A DNA stretch of 64,000 nt from Bacteroidales bacterium UBA3297. GTDB taxonomy: Bacteria; Bacteroidota; Bacteroidia; Bacteroidales; Paludibacteraceae. Shown here piece by piece: positions 42,944-52,661 of the stretch. The notes beneath the pieces were generated by a model, which saw nothing but the letters and a program-made list of their open reading frames with translations, had not been told where the DNA came from and ran no database searches. The first letter of the stretch is position 1, and each line of letters starts with the position of its first letter. The DNA lies in contig DETD01000030.1 of NCBI GenBank assembly GCA_002362105.1, forward strand, positions 9,054 through 73,053, given 5' to 3'. Both the position numbers and the translations under genes were made by a program.

Positions 42944-43882
42944 ATGTTATATATCGAAAATGGCGGAACACGTCTGGGTATTTTGCCTGATGTTGGAGGC
43001 CGAGTTGTTTTGCTTTCTCGAAATGGTGCGCCGAATATCTTCAAGAGCGACTATAGGCTTTGGGACGAGGACGAGCGGTTGCAGCCAGCTGCCGACCAAT
43101 TGGAATTCAGACCTTATAACGGACAGGAAGTTTGGGTCGGTCCGCAGTGCGAATGGTGGAGACACCAGGACTTGAACGAGGACCAGAAACACTCTACCCT
43201 GTTTTGGCCGCCTGATCCGTATATCAGTTACGGCGCCTTTACCGTTCAGCGCCATATATCTTGCGAAATTACTTTAGAGGGACCGGATAGCCCGATTAGT
43301 GGAGTCCGCCTGAAAAAGCATATTATGATTACAGCCGACGGTGTTGTCCATTACGATGTGGAGGCCACCAACATCAGAAAGGAGCCTGTTTCTTGGGACC
43401 TTTGGCTGATTGCCCGTACCAATGGCAACAACCCTACTTTCGTTCCTGTTTCTTCTCCGTTCGATGTCCGTGTAACGGGTGCGACGCACCCCGACTGCGA
43501 AGGCGACGCTCCGTATATGCTTAAAGACGGTTATTTCACTTTTACGCCCGAACGCAGAAGTTTTAGCTATTACGCTTGTACGGGAAAGGCGTTTATACGT
43601 CCGTCCCGTCCGTTTATTGCAACGCTTAGTGGCCGCGACTTGCTGGTTATACGTTTCGAGCACCACAGTCAGGAACTGATACACCCTGCGCAAAGCGAAG
43701 TGGAGATTTATAATTACGCATCGTCGGACGACGATGTGCTGATGGAAATGGAATACCACTCGCCTTATACTACCCTGCAGCCCGGTGAAAGTATGAAAAC
43801 ATCTCAAACATGGCAAATTTTGCCTTTTAGCGGCTATGTTTCGCGCGAGATGATTACTTCCTTCCTCGATAGCCTGAAATAA
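42944..43882 (+). CDS. DUF4380 domain protein
   Basis: The 312-residue protein opens MLYIENGGTRLGILPDVGGR, with NGQEVWVGPQCEWW and later LHP-like blocks, the DUF4380 pattern. DUF4380 is a beta-sandwich resembling aldose-epimerase or carbohydrate-processing folds, without known activity. I start at 42944; the frame is open further upstream but overlaps the previous gene. No signal peptide is present, so a cytosolic sugar-related role is likely. A terminator follows. Confidence 0.82.
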   Translation: MLYIENGGTRLGILPDVGGRVVLLSRNGAPNIFKSDYRLWDEDERLQPAADQLEFRPYNGQEVWVGPQCEWWRHQDLNEDQKHSTLFWPPDPYISYGAFTVQRHISCEITLEGPDSPISGVRLKKHIMITADGVVHYDVEATNIRKEPVSWDLWLIARTNGNNPTFVPVSSPFDVRVTGATHPDCEGDAPYMLKDGYFTFTPERRSFSYYACTGKAFIRPSRPFIATLSGRDLLVIRFEHHSQELIHPAQSEVEIYNYASSDDDVLMEMEYHSPYTTLQPGESMKTSQTWQILPFSGYVSREMITSFLDSLK

Positions 43883-43954
43883 CGCCACGGCGGTGGAAAA
43901 GCGCTTCATATTGAACGTACGTTTCCGGCCGTTCCGATAAGAAAACACTTTATA

Positions 43955-43986
43955 CAGGTTTCCTCTAATCAGGGAACCTGTTTTTT
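43955..43986 (+). terminator. Terminator after the DUF4380 gene
   Basis: CAGGTTTCCT pairs with AGGGAACCTG (one T-G pair), loop CTAATC, then six T. Confidence 0.85.
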
Positions 43987-44054
43987 ATGTCCATCGGGTT
44001 GGAAGTAACGGTAGAAAAACAGTAGCTAGACGGTCGGTTTCGGTAGTAGACAAA

Positions 44055-44083
44055 AAAAAGCAACGCACCAAGCGCTGCTTTTT
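44055..44083 (-). terminator. Terminator after hrpB
   Basis: AAAAAGCA-A-CGC pairs with GCG-C-TGCTTTTT around ACCAA, giving a T-run on the minus strand, 147 bp after the hrpB stop. Confidence 0.65.
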
Positions 44084-44229
44084 CTCTTTAACACACATTT
44101 GGTTTAAGCTAAAATGTAGTTGTGTTGTTTCTAAGTTTGCTTTACACACTGCAAAGTTAGTATAAAAAGTTGACACCACCTCTAAAAAGAGTTCCAAATA
44201 AGGGGTAATATCGTATCAAAAATGCAAAA

Positions 44230-46746
44230 TCAGCCGTTTTTGTGCTTATTTACGCCTCTTGTGGCCTCTGCTTCCAGCGGATTGTCGGGCCAGTAGTGCT
44301 TCGGATAGCGTCGTTTCAACTCTTTTCTGACTTCGAAATAGGTATTGTTCCAGAAGCTCCGCAGGTCTTGTGTCAGCTGTACTGGCTTAAATCCGGGCGA
44401 CAGCAGTTCCATCAGTACCGGTTGTTTGCCATCGTTTACGCAGGGGGTTTCGGTAAGTCCGAAACATTCTTGTAGTCTAACGCAGAGAACAGGTGCCTCG
44501 GCGCCTTGCCGGTAGTCGATGCGGATGCGGCTTCCTGTCGGAACAGTGATGTGGGTAGGTGCCAGTCGGTCTACTGCCAGCTGTTGTTCGTAGGTCAGCA
44601 GTGTGGTTAGGGCTTTTACCAAATCTATTTTTTTCAACTCGGCTGTTGAGGTGGCCAGTTGGCCGTTGTTGTCGAGGAAGAAGGGGAGCCATTCGTCGGC
44701 GCGGGCCAACACATTATCGGTCGAGAGGTTTGGCAGTTCCAGTTCGGGATGCCAGCCAGCCACACAAGCCACCCGTCTTTGCAGGCGTCCGACTTCGTCG
44801 TTAAAGTCGAACATACTGTTGCCCTCTTTCGTTGCTGCCTGACAGATGGCCGAAATAATTTCGCTCCGGTCTGTGTCGTGCAAAGGTTTGGCTTCAACAA
44901 CCAGACAGCCGATGCGTTTTTCCTGTTGTGCCACTATGCGCCCTTGTTTATTGTCCCAGGCCACGGTGTTTTTTTGTGTGAGTAGGTGCTGTATGGTAGC
45001 AGTGTGGAGTGGTGCCGCAAGAAACACTCTTCCGCCTGCCGTATTCATAGTAGCGATAGCCACCCAGTCGGAAGCAGCCAGCTGGTCGTTTTTCGAGAAA
45101 ACGGCTGTGTCGCCGCTGGCGGTGCGGAAGTGTCCGCAGTTGTCGGTAGCCGCAGCAACACGTTCTGGGTATGCGGTAGCTATCAGTGCTCCGGTGTCTA
45201 TAGGATCGGGAATAGAGTTATCTTCCTCTACCCGTGCAAGAGTACGGTATTCTCTGGCAATTTGTGCAATCCGGCTCCACTTGCCTTCGGTGTGTTTTTG
45301 TCGCGCGTTGCGCAGAAGGGCTATACGGGTGCTTATATCGGCATCGTTGTCGTTTCCGGCCAGTGGGTCCTTTTCTTCAATTAAGGCCGCTACATCGGCC
45401 GCTAGGGCCTTTAAATCGTTATTTTGACCGAGGGCTAGCATTCTTGCAATGCGTGGGTGGCAGGGCATTTCCGCCATCGTTTTGCCCAAAGTGGTAATTT
45501 TTCCGTTCGTGTCGGTCGCACCCAGCAGTTTCAGTAGCCGTTCGGCTTGGGCTACGTTTCCTGTTGGGGGTGGTGTCAGCCATGGTAGCCGGCTGATGTC
45601 GCTTTCGCCCCATGCCGCAACGTCGAGTACAACGGGCGCAAGGTCGGCGTTTAGTATTTCTGGAGTGCGGCAGTCTTCCATCCGGTGTTCGGTGGCCAAG
45701 GTCCACAAGCGGTAGCAACAGCCTGGAGCCAGACGTCCGGCTCGTCCGGCACGCTGTGTGGCCATGTCGAGGCTGATGCGTTGGGTGGTCATGTGACTTA
45801 GTCCGTTACGCTGGTCAAACACCATGGTCCGGCATAGTCCGGAGTCGACCACAATGCGTACGCCCTCGATAGTAAGCGAAGTTTCGGCGATAGAGGTAGC
45901 CAGAACCACTTTCCGCCCGCCATTGGCCGAGGGCATAATAGCCTTTTTCTGTTCTTGTGGTGGAAGTAGTCCGTAGAGCGGATATATGGCCGTGTTGCCC
46001 AACGAGGTACCCAGTAACTCCTGGCAGCGCAGAATCTCGCCCTGGCCGGGTAGGAAGGCGAGGATGTCGCCCTCTTCTTGAGCGTGGGCTTGGCGTATGG
46101 TGCGGGCCACCAGCTCGGCAACATTGAAGTTGTCGGCCTCTTCGTTTGTGTGTATTATGTTTACGGGAAACATCCGCCCCTCGCTGTTGACTACCGGTGC
46201 CTGCAACTGCTTGCTAATGGCACTGGCGTCGATGGTGGCAGACATCAGTACAATACGCAGGTCGGGTCTGACTACCTGCTGTGCCTCTCGTGTAAGTGCT
46301 AGTGCAACGTCAGACGGTAAGCTGCGTTCGTGAAATTCGTCGAAAATGACTATAGAGACACCTTCCAGCATGGGGTCGTTTACCAGCATGCGCGAAAGAA
46401 TGCCTTCGGTAAGGACTTCAATGCGGGTTTGGCTGCTGACCTTCTTTTCAAAACGGACACGGTAGCCTACGGTTTGGCCTACGGGCTCGTGCAAAAGGTC
46501 GGCCATGCGTTCGGCTATTTGTTTGGCGGCAAGCCTGCGCGGTTCAAGCATCAGAATCTTGCCTCCGTCGTCGATGCTGTCGAGTAGGGTGAGCGGGAGC
46601 AGGGTAGACTTACCCGCGCCGGGGGCGGCGGTCACTACCAGCCTGTTGTGTTCCTTCAGTTGTTGGTTGACTTCACCGGCAATGGCAAAAGCCGGCAGAT
46701 GCCTTACAGACTCTACATCGGTCAAATGTCGGTATTCGTTGCCCAT
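44230..46746 (-). CDS. hrpB: ATP-dependent helicase HrpB
   Basis: The 838-residue DEAH-type helicase has Walker A GAGKST (43-48), VIFDEFHERSL, LMSATID, ATSIAETSLTIEGV and TQRAGRAGRLAPG. The HrpB C-terminal domain ends with the characteristic SPGFKPVQLTQDLRSFW and RYPKHYWPDNP. Its cellular substrate is not well defined. It starts 5 bp after hflX and ends the mlaE-to-hrpB run. Confidence 0.96.
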   Translation of the reverse strand: MGNEYRHLTDVESVRHLPAFAIAGEVNQQLKEHNRLVVTAAPGAGKSTLLPLTLLDSIDDGGKILMLEPRRLAAKQIAERMADLLHEPVGQTVGYRVRFEKKVSSQTRIEVLTEGILSRMLVNDPMLEGVSIVIFDEFHERSLPSDVALALTREAQQVVRPDLRIVLMSATIDASAISKQLQAPVVNSEGRMFPVNIIHTNEEADNFNVAELVARTIRQAHAQEEGDILAFLPGQGEILRCQELLGTSLGNTAIYPLYGLLPPQEQKKAIMPSANGGRKVVLATSIAETSLTIEGVRIVVDSGLCRTMVFDQRNGLSHMTTQRISLDMATQRAGRAGRLAPGCCYRLWTLATEHRMEDCRTPEILNADLAPVVLDVAAWGESDISRLPWLTPPPTGNVAQAERLLKLLGATDTNGKITTLGKTMAEMPCHPRIARMLALGQNNDLKALAADVAALIEEKDPLAGNDNDADISTRIALLRNARQKHTEGKWSRIAQIAREYRTLARVEEDNSIPDPIDTGALIATAYPERVAAATDNCGHFRTASGDTAVFSKNDQLAASDWVAIATMNTAGGRVFLAAPLHTATIQHLLTQKNTVAWDNKQGRIVAQQEKRIGCLVVEAKPLHDTDRSEIISAICQAATKEGNSMFDFNDEVGRLQRRVACVAGWHPELELPNLSTDNVLARADEWLPFFLDNNGQLATSTAELKKIDLVKALTTLLTYEQQLAVDRLAPTHITVPTGSRIRIDYRQGAEAPVLCVRLQECFGLTETPCVNDGKQPVLMELLSPGFKPVQLTQDLRSFWNNTYFEVRKELKRRYPKHYWPDNPLEAEATRGVNKHKNG

Positions 46747-46751
46747 GCCGC

Positions 46752-48002
46752 TTATTCGATGACGTTGCTGTCTTCGTCGTAGATTTGGTAGAGGAAGTCG
46801 TTGTAAGGGAAACGCTGTACGTGTATTTCCTTCACCTTTTGGTAGAGCATTTGTTTCAGCTCTTCAATGTTGGTCCGTTCGTGGGCCGAAATGAAGACAC
46901 AGTTGTTGTTTTGTTTTGCCATCCACATGTTTTTCAGTTCGTCGAGGCTGTAGTTCTCGCGCTTTTTAGGGGTGAGGTCGTCTTCTTCCTTCTGCACATA
47001 GGTGAAGGCGTCGATCTTGTTGAAGATGTAGATGACTGGTTTTTCAGTCTTGTCGATTTCCGCAAGGGTTTTTTCCACCACTTCAATCTGGTCTTCAAAA
47101 CCAGGGTGCGAAATATCGATAACATGTAGCAGCAGGTCGGCCTCGCGTACTTCGTCGAGTGTCGATTTGAACGATTCGATAAGGTCGTGTGGCAGTTTGC
47201 GGATGAAGCCGACAGTGTCTGACAGCAAGAACGGCAAATTAGACACTGTAACTTTGCGAACGGTAGTATCTAGTGTTGCGAATAGTTTATTCTCAGCGAA
47301 TACATCGCTCTTACTCAGCAAGTTCATTAAAGTAGACTTGCCGACGTTGGTATAACCCACTAAAGCCACTCGGGTCAGCTTTCCGCGGTTCTTTCGCTGT
47401 ATGGCTTTCTGCTTGTCGATGTCGACCAGTTGTTCTTTCAGCAGTGAAATACGGTCGAGAATGATACGGCGGTCGGTTTCAATCTGGGTCTCACCAGGTC
47501 CGCGCATACCAATACCGCCTCGCTGGCGTTCCAAGTGGGTCCACATGCGGGTCAGGCGTGGTAGCAGGTATTTGTATTGTGCCAGTGCCACCTGTGTTTT
47601 TGCGTGGGCCGTTTGGGCGCGTTTGGCAAAGATGTCGAGAATAAGGCTGGTACGGTCTAGTACTTTCACCTCTAGTTCCTTTTCGATAATCTGCAACTGT
47701 TTGGGCGAGAGTTCGTCGTCGAATATAGCCAAGCCGATGGCCGTTTCGGGGTCCTCGCTCATATCTTTGATGTATTCCTTAATTTCTTGCAGTTTACCCT
47801 GTCCCACGAAGGTAGAGGGGTGCGGATAATCTACTTTCTGGAAGAACTTCTTTTGTGGGAAAGCGCCAGCCGTTTCACAGAGGAAGGCGAGTTCGTTGAT
47901 GTACTCGTTCTCTTTCTGTTCGTTCTGTTGGGGCGTGATGAGTCCGATGAGGACAGCGTTTTCATCGTATATTTCGGTTTTAATGTTCTTGTTGTCTGCC
48001 AT
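46752..48002 (-). CDS. hflX: GTPase HflX
   Basis: The 416-residue GTPase has an N-terminal HflX domain with FVGQGKLQEI, a linker MRGPGETQIETDRR, then G1 GYTNVGKST (216-224), LFATLDTTVR, LSDTVGFIRKLP and NKID. HflX binds ribosomes and splits stalled or hibernating 70S particles. It lies 18 bp after mutL. Confidence 0.96.
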   Translation of the reverse strand: MADNKNIKTEIYDENAVLIGLITPQQNEQKENEYINELAFLCETAGAFPQKKFFQKVDYPHPSTFVGQGKLQEIKEYIKDMSEDPETAIGLAIFDDELSPKQLQIIEKELEVKVLDRTSLILDIFAKRAQTAHAKTQVALAQYKYLLPRLTRMWTHLERQRGGIGMRGPGETQIETDRRIILDRISLLKEQLVDIDKQKAIQRKNRGKLTRVALVGYTNVGKSTLMNLLSKSDVFAENKLFATLDTTVRKVTVSNLPFLLSDTVGFIRKLPHDLIESFKSTLDEVREADLLLHVIDISHPGFEDQIEVVEKTLAEIDKTEKPVIYIFNKIDAFTYVQKEEDDLTPKKRENYSLDELKNMWMAKQNNNCVFISAHERTNIEELKQMLYQKVKEIHVQRFPYNDFLYQIYDEDSNVIE

Positions 48003-48020
48003 AATTGTGTTGAAATTAGG

Positions 48021-49961
48021 TTAGCGGAAACGTTTGCTGATGTCGTCATCGCCAATAATGGCGATGATGGTTTTGTTGTCGGGGGTAAGGGTATGGTTGC
48101 TGCACGAGAACAGGTCGTTGATGAGTTGGTTCACCTCGGCCTGTTGCAGTTTTTGGCCGCTGCGTATGGCGGCGCTTCGGGCTTGCGCCATAGCCATGGT
48201 GCGTAGCAGCTCGTCTTTGGCGCTTCGGTCTTGGCACTTCACAGCCTCTATAATGTCGGTAATGAAGTTTTTAGCCTCCCGGTCGCCGTTATTGGCGGGA
48301 ACTCCGCCCACCATAAAGGTATTGTTGCCTAACGAAGATATGTCGTAGCCTATTTCAGCCAAGTCGTCCTTTATTTCCTCCAACACCAGAGCGTCGGCGC
48401 TACTCAGGTCGAACTGTTCGGGGTAGAGTAGGCGTTGGCAGGCCGTTTTGTGCTGCTCAAGGTTGGCCAGGCAACGGTCGTAGAGTATGCGGAAGTGGGC
48501 CCTGTGCTGGTCAATGCACATTAGTCCGGACTTCACTTGTGTGAGGATGTATTTGTTCTGGTACTGCAAAAACTCGTTACCTGTCAGTTTCAAGTCTGTG
48601 TTGGGTGTGGAGTCGAGGTCCAGACTGCTCTGGGTATACGATGTAGCACCAATCAGCACATCGTCGGTATCGTCGGGCTGGTTGCTGGTTTGTTCAACAA
48701 AGGTGTTGAAGTCTTGGTCGTCGTCGCCCGGTGTTTCAGTCTGGAAACTGGTATCGGTGTGAGCCGTCCTTCCCGATTCGAAGCCCTCGTACAGGCTTTC
48801 CCAGTTGCGCAGGTTCCGGTCGCTGGCTGGTCCGGCGCTACCTCCCGCACCGCTGTTGAAAGGGTTGTAGGAGTTGTCGGTGTGTATTTTCGGTTCCACA
48901 GTGTGTTCTGGCCGGTTCAGGTACGACGGAATGTCGACCATTCCTTCAGTGTCGAAATCGATGGAGCCTTGCACGTTGCAACGTCCTAGTCCGGCCCGCA
49001 CGGCAGCCAGGATGATAGGGAAAATTTCCTGTTCGTTCTTGAACTTGATTTCCGTCTTTGTAGGGTGTACGTTCACGTCGATGCTGGCAGGGTCAACATC
49101 GAGGTAGATGAAGAAGGTAGGCTTGGTGCCGGCGGCAATCATGCGGTCGTAAGCCGTGTTCACTGCCTTTTGGAAATAGGGGTGCTTCATGTAGCGTCCG
49201 TTCACGAAGAAGAACTGTTTGTCGTTCCGCTGTTTAGCCGTTTCGGGGCTGCCAATGAAGCCGTGTATCTTAACCAGGTCAGACTCGGCACTGATGGAGT
49301 AGAGCTGGTTGTTGATGTTTTTACCGAAAATGTGGGTAATGCGTTCGCGCAGGCTGGTTGCAGGAAGAATATAGCATTTTTGGTCGTTGTGGACGAGGTC
49401 GAATGCAATATCGGGGTAGACCAGTGCGATGTTTTTGAAACTGGTGTCGATGGCTCCGAATTCGGTCGCATTGCTTTTTAAGAAGTTGCGCCGGGCAGGA
49501 ATGTTGTAGAAGAGGTTCTTCATGCACACGTTGGTACCGACTGGGCAGGTGCAGGGTTCTTGGCTGTCTACCTTGCCGCCGTTAATGCAGATGTGTGTGC
49601 CCATTTCGTCGTCGGCCTGTCTGGTAACCAGTTCCACTTGTGCCACAGCGGCGATAGAGGCCAGGGCCTCGCCTCTGAACCCCATGGTCATAAGGGTGAA
49701 GAGGTCTTCTGCCTTCCGTATTTTGCTGGTGGCGTGTCGTTCAAAAGCCATACGGGCGTCGGTAGGGCTCATACCCTTGCCGTCGTCAATAACTTGGACC
49801 AGGTTGCGTCCGGCTTCCTTTATAATCAGTTGGATGTGTTTTGCACCCGCGTCGATGGCGTTTTCCACCAGTTCTTTAACAGCCGATGCGGGGCGTTGAA
49901 CCACCTCACCGGCGGCAATCTGGTTGGCTACGGTATCGGGTAGCAGGTGTATTATATCCAT
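48021..49961 (-). CDS. mutL: DNA mismatch repair protein MutL
   Basis: The 646-residue protein has the GHKL ATPase: LVENAIDAGA (Glu33 catalytic), VIDDGKGM, MGFRGEAL and HPTKTEIKF. A variable linker (about 345-440) leads to the dimerisation domain. The C-terminal endonuclease motif DQHA(X)2E(X)4E reads DQHRAHFRILYD, so the key glutamates are Phe and Asp; this MutL probably does not nick DNA itself. It connects MutS to downstream repair. The gene follows a small membrane protein by 58 bp. Confidence 0.96.
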   Translation of the reverse strand: MDIIHLLPDTVANQIAAGEVVQRPASAVKELVENAIDAGAKHIQLIIKEAGRNLVQVIDDGKGMSPTDARMAFERHATSKIRKAEDLFTLMTMGFRGEALASIAAVAQVELVTRQADDEMGTHICINGGKVDSQEPCTCPVGTNVCMKNLFYNIPARRNFLKSNATEFGAIDTSFKNIALVYPDIAFDLVHNDQKCYILPATSLRERITHIFGKNINNQLYSISAESDLVKIHGFIGSPETAKQRNDKQFFFVNGRYMKHPYFQKAVNTAYDRMIAAGTKPTFFIYLDVDPASIDVNVHPTKTEIKFKNEQEIFPIILAAVRAGLGRCNVQGSIDFDTEGMVDIPSYLNRPEHTVEPKIHTDNSYNPFNSGAGGSAGPASDRNLRNWESLYEGFESGRTAHTDTSFQTETPGDDDQDFNTFVEQTSNQPDDTDDVLIGATSYTQSSLDLDSTPNTDLKLTGNEFLQYQNKYILTQVKSGLMCIDQHRAHFRILYDRCLANLEQHKTACQRLLYPEQFDLSSADALVLEEIKDDLAEIGYDISSLGNNTFMVGGVPANNGDREAKNFITDIIEAVKCQDRSAKDELLRTMAMAQARSAAIRSGQKLQQAEVNQLINDLFSCSNHTLTPDNKTIIAIIGDDDISKRFR

Positions 49962-50019
49962 ATCTCAGTTTCGCTATTGATTTATGTTTGGAAAAAACGG
50001 CCTGACATCTAGCAGGTGT

Positions 50020-50301
50020 TTAATGTAGCATGTAGGCCAGCGCAGCAATAAGCAGGCAGATAACAACCGCCATACGGAAGGTGTTAGTCTGGCTGGTCAG
50101 CGCTTTTTCTTTGCGCTGGTTGGTCAGAAATCCACGTTTCAGGGTGGACTTGGGTTTCAGGTTCGGATTCCCATGTTCGTTTTCCACCTCCTGTCTGATG
50201 CGTTGTTGGCGTTCCTCACGCTCTTCCTTGTCTTTATCCCAATAGATGGGTATATGTTCGAATTGGCGGACTGGCCGTGTTTTGAAAAAATTGAAGAACA
50301 T
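50020..50301 (-). CDS. Small C-terminally anchored membrane protein
   Basis: The 93-residue protein has an acidic/basic helical N-terminal part (DKDKEEREERQQRIRQEVE) and one transmembrane helix at the very end (MAVVICLLIAALAYML, about 77-92). It is probably tail-anchored, facing the cytosol. I know no function. It sits between mlaF (45 bp) and mutL (58 bp). Confidence 0.6.
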   Translation of the reverse strand: MFFNFFKTRPVRQFEHIPIYWDKDKEEREERQQRIRQEVENEHGNPNLKPKSTLKRGFLTNQRKEKALTSQTNTFRMAVVICLLIAALAYMLH

Positions 50302-50346
50302 GCTGTCAGGTGTTTAAACGTTGGTAAATAACAAGTCCACTAAAGT

Positions 50347-51117
50347 TTATTCTTTCAGAGTGAAGTGGGCTTTTTTAATTTTCTTGTAGAGTTCGCTGGC
50401 GAAGATGAGGTCTTCCAGCGGTTTGCAGCCGGTGTCGTACACTTGGTCTTTGTTGCCTTGCCATCCCTTTTGTCCCTTGTAGATGAAGACGATGTTCTCG
50501 CCAATCTCCATCACCGAGTTCATATCGTGTGTGTTGATGATGGTGGTGATGTTGAACTCGTGTGTGATTTCTTGAATCAGTCGGTCAATCATCAGCGAGG
50601 TTTTAGGGTCAAGACCCGAGTTCGGTTCGTCGCAGAACAGGTATTTAGGGTTGAGTACAATAGCGCGGGCAATAGCCGCACGTTTCTGCATACCACCACT
50701 AATTTCTGCAGGAAACAGGTCGATGGCGCGTTTCAAGTCGACACGTTCGAGGCACTCAATGGCGCGGGCGCGTTTCTGTTCGGTATTCATATCGCTGAAC
50801 ATATCGAGCGGAAACATCACGTTTTCGAGCACTGTCATAGAGTCGAAGAGGGCCGAGCCCTGGAAGAGCATACCAATTTCGCGGTGCATCATCTTAATCT
50901 GGTGGTCGTTCATTTGTGTAATGTCGCGTCCATCGTATAAAATATGCCCCTGGTCTACTTTGTGGATTCCCACAGTACTCTTCATCAAGACCGTCTTACC
51001 GGAACCGCTCTGACCAATGATAAGGTTAGTTTTTCCGGTTTCGAAAACAGTGTTGATGTTGTCGAGCACCTTAACTCCGTCGTGAAACGACTTCGAAACA
51101 TCTTTAACTTCAATCAT
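50347..51117 (-). CDS. mlaF: MlaF-type ABC transporter ATPase
   Basis: The 256-residue ATPase has Walker A GQSGSGKT, MHREIGMLFQGSALFDSMTV, ISGGMQKRAAIARAI and YLFCDEPNSGLDPKTS. FQGSALFDSMTV and GGMQKR are MlaF/Mkl hallmarks. With MlaE and a substrate-binding MlaD it moves phospholipids between inner and outer membranes to keep the outer leaflet free of them. Its ATG overlaps the mlaE stop as ATGA. No mlaD gene is next to it. Confidence 0.92.
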   Translation of the reverse strand: MIEVKDVSKSFHDGVKVLDNINTVFETGKTNLIIGQSGSGKTVLMKSTVGIHKVDQGHILYDGRDITQMNDHQIKMMHREIGMLFQGSALFDSMTVLENVMFPLDMFSDMNTEQKRARAIECLERVDLKRAIDLFPAEISGGMQKRAAIARAIVLNPKYLFCDEPNSGLDPKTSLMIDRLIQEITHEFNITTIINTHDMNSVMEIGENIVFIYKGQKGWQGNKDQVYDTGCKPLEDLIFASELYKKIKKAHFTLKE

Positions 51118-51854
51118 GTCAGTAACAATTTAGTAAGCATGAAGTTTGAACCCAGAATAATAATGCTGCTGTTAACAACCGCCTTTGTGCTGTTTTTACC
51201 TACTTCGAGGGCTCCGCCCTTCACCGTATAGCCGTAATAGCTGGCTACTGAGCTGATGATGAAGGCAAACACCATACTCTTAATGATGGCGTAGGTAACG
51301 TAGAACGGTACAAAGGAGTATTGGATACCCTGGGTATATTCGGTAACGGTAATGGTGTCGGTAAACTCGGCAACACCATAACCGCCAAGTATTCCGGAGA
51401 AAATACTAATGATCACCAAACTTGGAATAACGCTGATGAAGGCCGTTATTTTTGGTAATATCAGGTAGTTGGCCGAGTTGATACCCATAATGTCGATGGC
51501 ATCAATCTGCTCGGTTATACGCATAGTGCCAATTTCGGAAGCAATGTTTGAGCCGACTTTTCCGGCAAGAATCAAGCAGAGGATGGTTGGCGAGAATTCG
51601 AGCAAAAGGGTGTCGCGAACGGCCAGACCTGTAAGGTAGCCGGGTAAGACCGGATTGCTCATATTCAGCTTCATCTGAATGGTAATGGCCATACCGATGA
51701 AAAGCGAGATGATGATGTCGATAAAGACAGAGTCGATACCTAGCTTCATAATTTCGCGCAGATACTGTCGTCCAAACATCGACCATCGGTCTGGTATGGT
51801 AAGGGTCAGTTTCATTAGTTTGGTGAAACTGCCAACATGTTCAATTATATTCAT
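51114..51854 (-). CDS. mlaE: MlaE-type ABC transporter permease
   Basis: The 246-residue permease has several hydrophobic helices and the MlaE signature around GTMRITEQIDAIDIMGIN and PKITAFISVIPSLVIIS. I chose ATG 51854 because the longer frame (TTG 51887) begins within the predicted -7 promoter box. It forms the inner-membrane part of the Mla phospholipid transporter with MlaF and heads the long minus-strand run. Confidence 0.92.
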   Translation of the reverse strand: MNIIEHVGSFTKLMKLTLTIPDRWSMFGRQYLREIMKLGIDSVFIDIIISLFIGMAITIQMKLNMSNPVLPGYLTGLAVRDTLLLEFSPTILCLILAGKVGSNIASEIGTMRITEQIDAIDIMGINSANYLILPKITAFISVIPSLVIISIFSGILGGYGVAEFTDTITVTEYTQGIQYSFVPFYVTYAIIKSMVFAFIISSVASYYGYTVKGGALEVGKNSTKAVVNSSIIILGSNFMLTKLLLT

Positions 51855-51884
51855 TCTATGTGTTAAGTCTTTGCTATAATTGGA

Positions 51885-51892
51885 CAAAGTTA
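51885..51892 (-). promoter_or_regulatory. -7 promoter box of the mlaE-to-hrpB run
   Basis: TAACTTTG on the minus strand, 30 bp before the mlaE ATG. There is no exact -33 TTTG. Confidence 0.5.
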
Positions 51893-51929
51893 CGAAAAAA
51901 ATGTAAAGCTCAGCGTTTTTTGTTTTGTT

Positions 51930-52463
51930 CTAAAGGGCTGTTTTCGTAATCCAAAGGGCCACCGCTTTGCGTATAGAGGGCAGTCCTATTTTTTGTAAAT
52001 CGATGTTGTTGGCGGCAACCCACACAAAGCTGTCCACGTCGTCGTCGGCACACAGTTGGCTGTTATTTGGCAGGCTGGCGGTAAAAAAGCTGTCGAGAGT
52101 GTGTACGGTGAGGCCTCCAAAGGGGTAGCGGTTGGGTTGTGAGGTGAAGTAATGGATGTTTTCAATATCGGCATTCAGTTCTTCCTTTATTTCCCTTTTC
52201 AGGGCATCTTCCAGGGTTTCGTCGAGTTCGGCAAATCCGCCGGGCAGGTCAAGTGTGCCTTTTTGTGGCTCGAAGGCCCTGCGTGTAAGCAGTAGTTCGC
52301 CCTTGTGGTTGGTGATGAGGGCTGCAACGGCCGCCGCCGGATTAAGATAGAAGTTGAAACCGCAGTTGCCGCATTTCTTCGAACGCGGACCGTCGTCTTT
52401 GAATAGGGGTGAGCCGCAGTGCGGGCAGAAGGCAAATGCCTTTAAGGGGTGTTCGGTAGGCAT
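51930..52463 (-). CDS. NUDIX hydrolase with N-terminal zinc ribbon
   Basis: The 177-residue protein has a zinc ribbon (C13-PHC16 and C31-GNC34) and a Nudix box starting at Gly76 with GX5E, REIKEE at 90-95 and Asn where the last Gly is expected (97). Zinc-ribbon Nudix proteins resemble NADH pyrophosphatase (NudC) and related nucleotide hydrolases; the substrate is unclear. It is transcribed separately from mlaE, with a 75-bp gap holding the mlaE promoter. Confidence 0.88.
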   Translation of the reverse strand: MPTEHPLKAFAFCPHCGSPLFKDDGPRSKKCGNCGFNFYLNPAAAVAALITNHKGELLLTRRAFEPQKGTLDLPGGFAELDETLEDALKREIKEELNADIENIHYFTSQPNRYPFGGLTVHTLDSFFTASLPNNSQLCADDDVDSFVWVAANNIDLQKIGLPSIRKAVALWITKTAL

Positions 52464-52554
52464 GTGGAATGGAAATTTTATAGGCTAAAGATACGTATAC
52501 ACATAAGAAAGCACAAATCTTTGAGGTAACGTAAACAGAAAAAGTTATCAACAA

Positions 52555-52585
52555 TTTGTTTTATTCTAAAAAACCCCTAAATTTG
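52555..52585 (+). promoter_or_regulatory. Promoter of rpmH
   Basis: TTTG (52555-52558), 19 bp, TAAATTTG (52578-52585): an exact Bacteroidota promoter, leaving a leader of about 70 bp before the rpmH ATG. Confidence 0.75.
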
Positions 52586-52661
52586 CACTTCGAAACTTTG
52601 CACCGCCCGAGGTGTAAGGTTTTAACCCGACAAATAAAGAAAATTTAAAGCTTTAAATAAA

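Larger units (their letters stand above)
43883..44229. other. Intergenic region between convergent genes
   Basis: It contains one terminator for each direction (43955-43986 and 44055-44083) and A+T-rich sequence, with no credible gene. Confidence 0.6.

Noticed and set aside
43985..44197. 70-codon minus-strand frame between the DUF4380 gene and hrpB
   Set aside because: It spans the terminator hairpin and has no recognisable feature.
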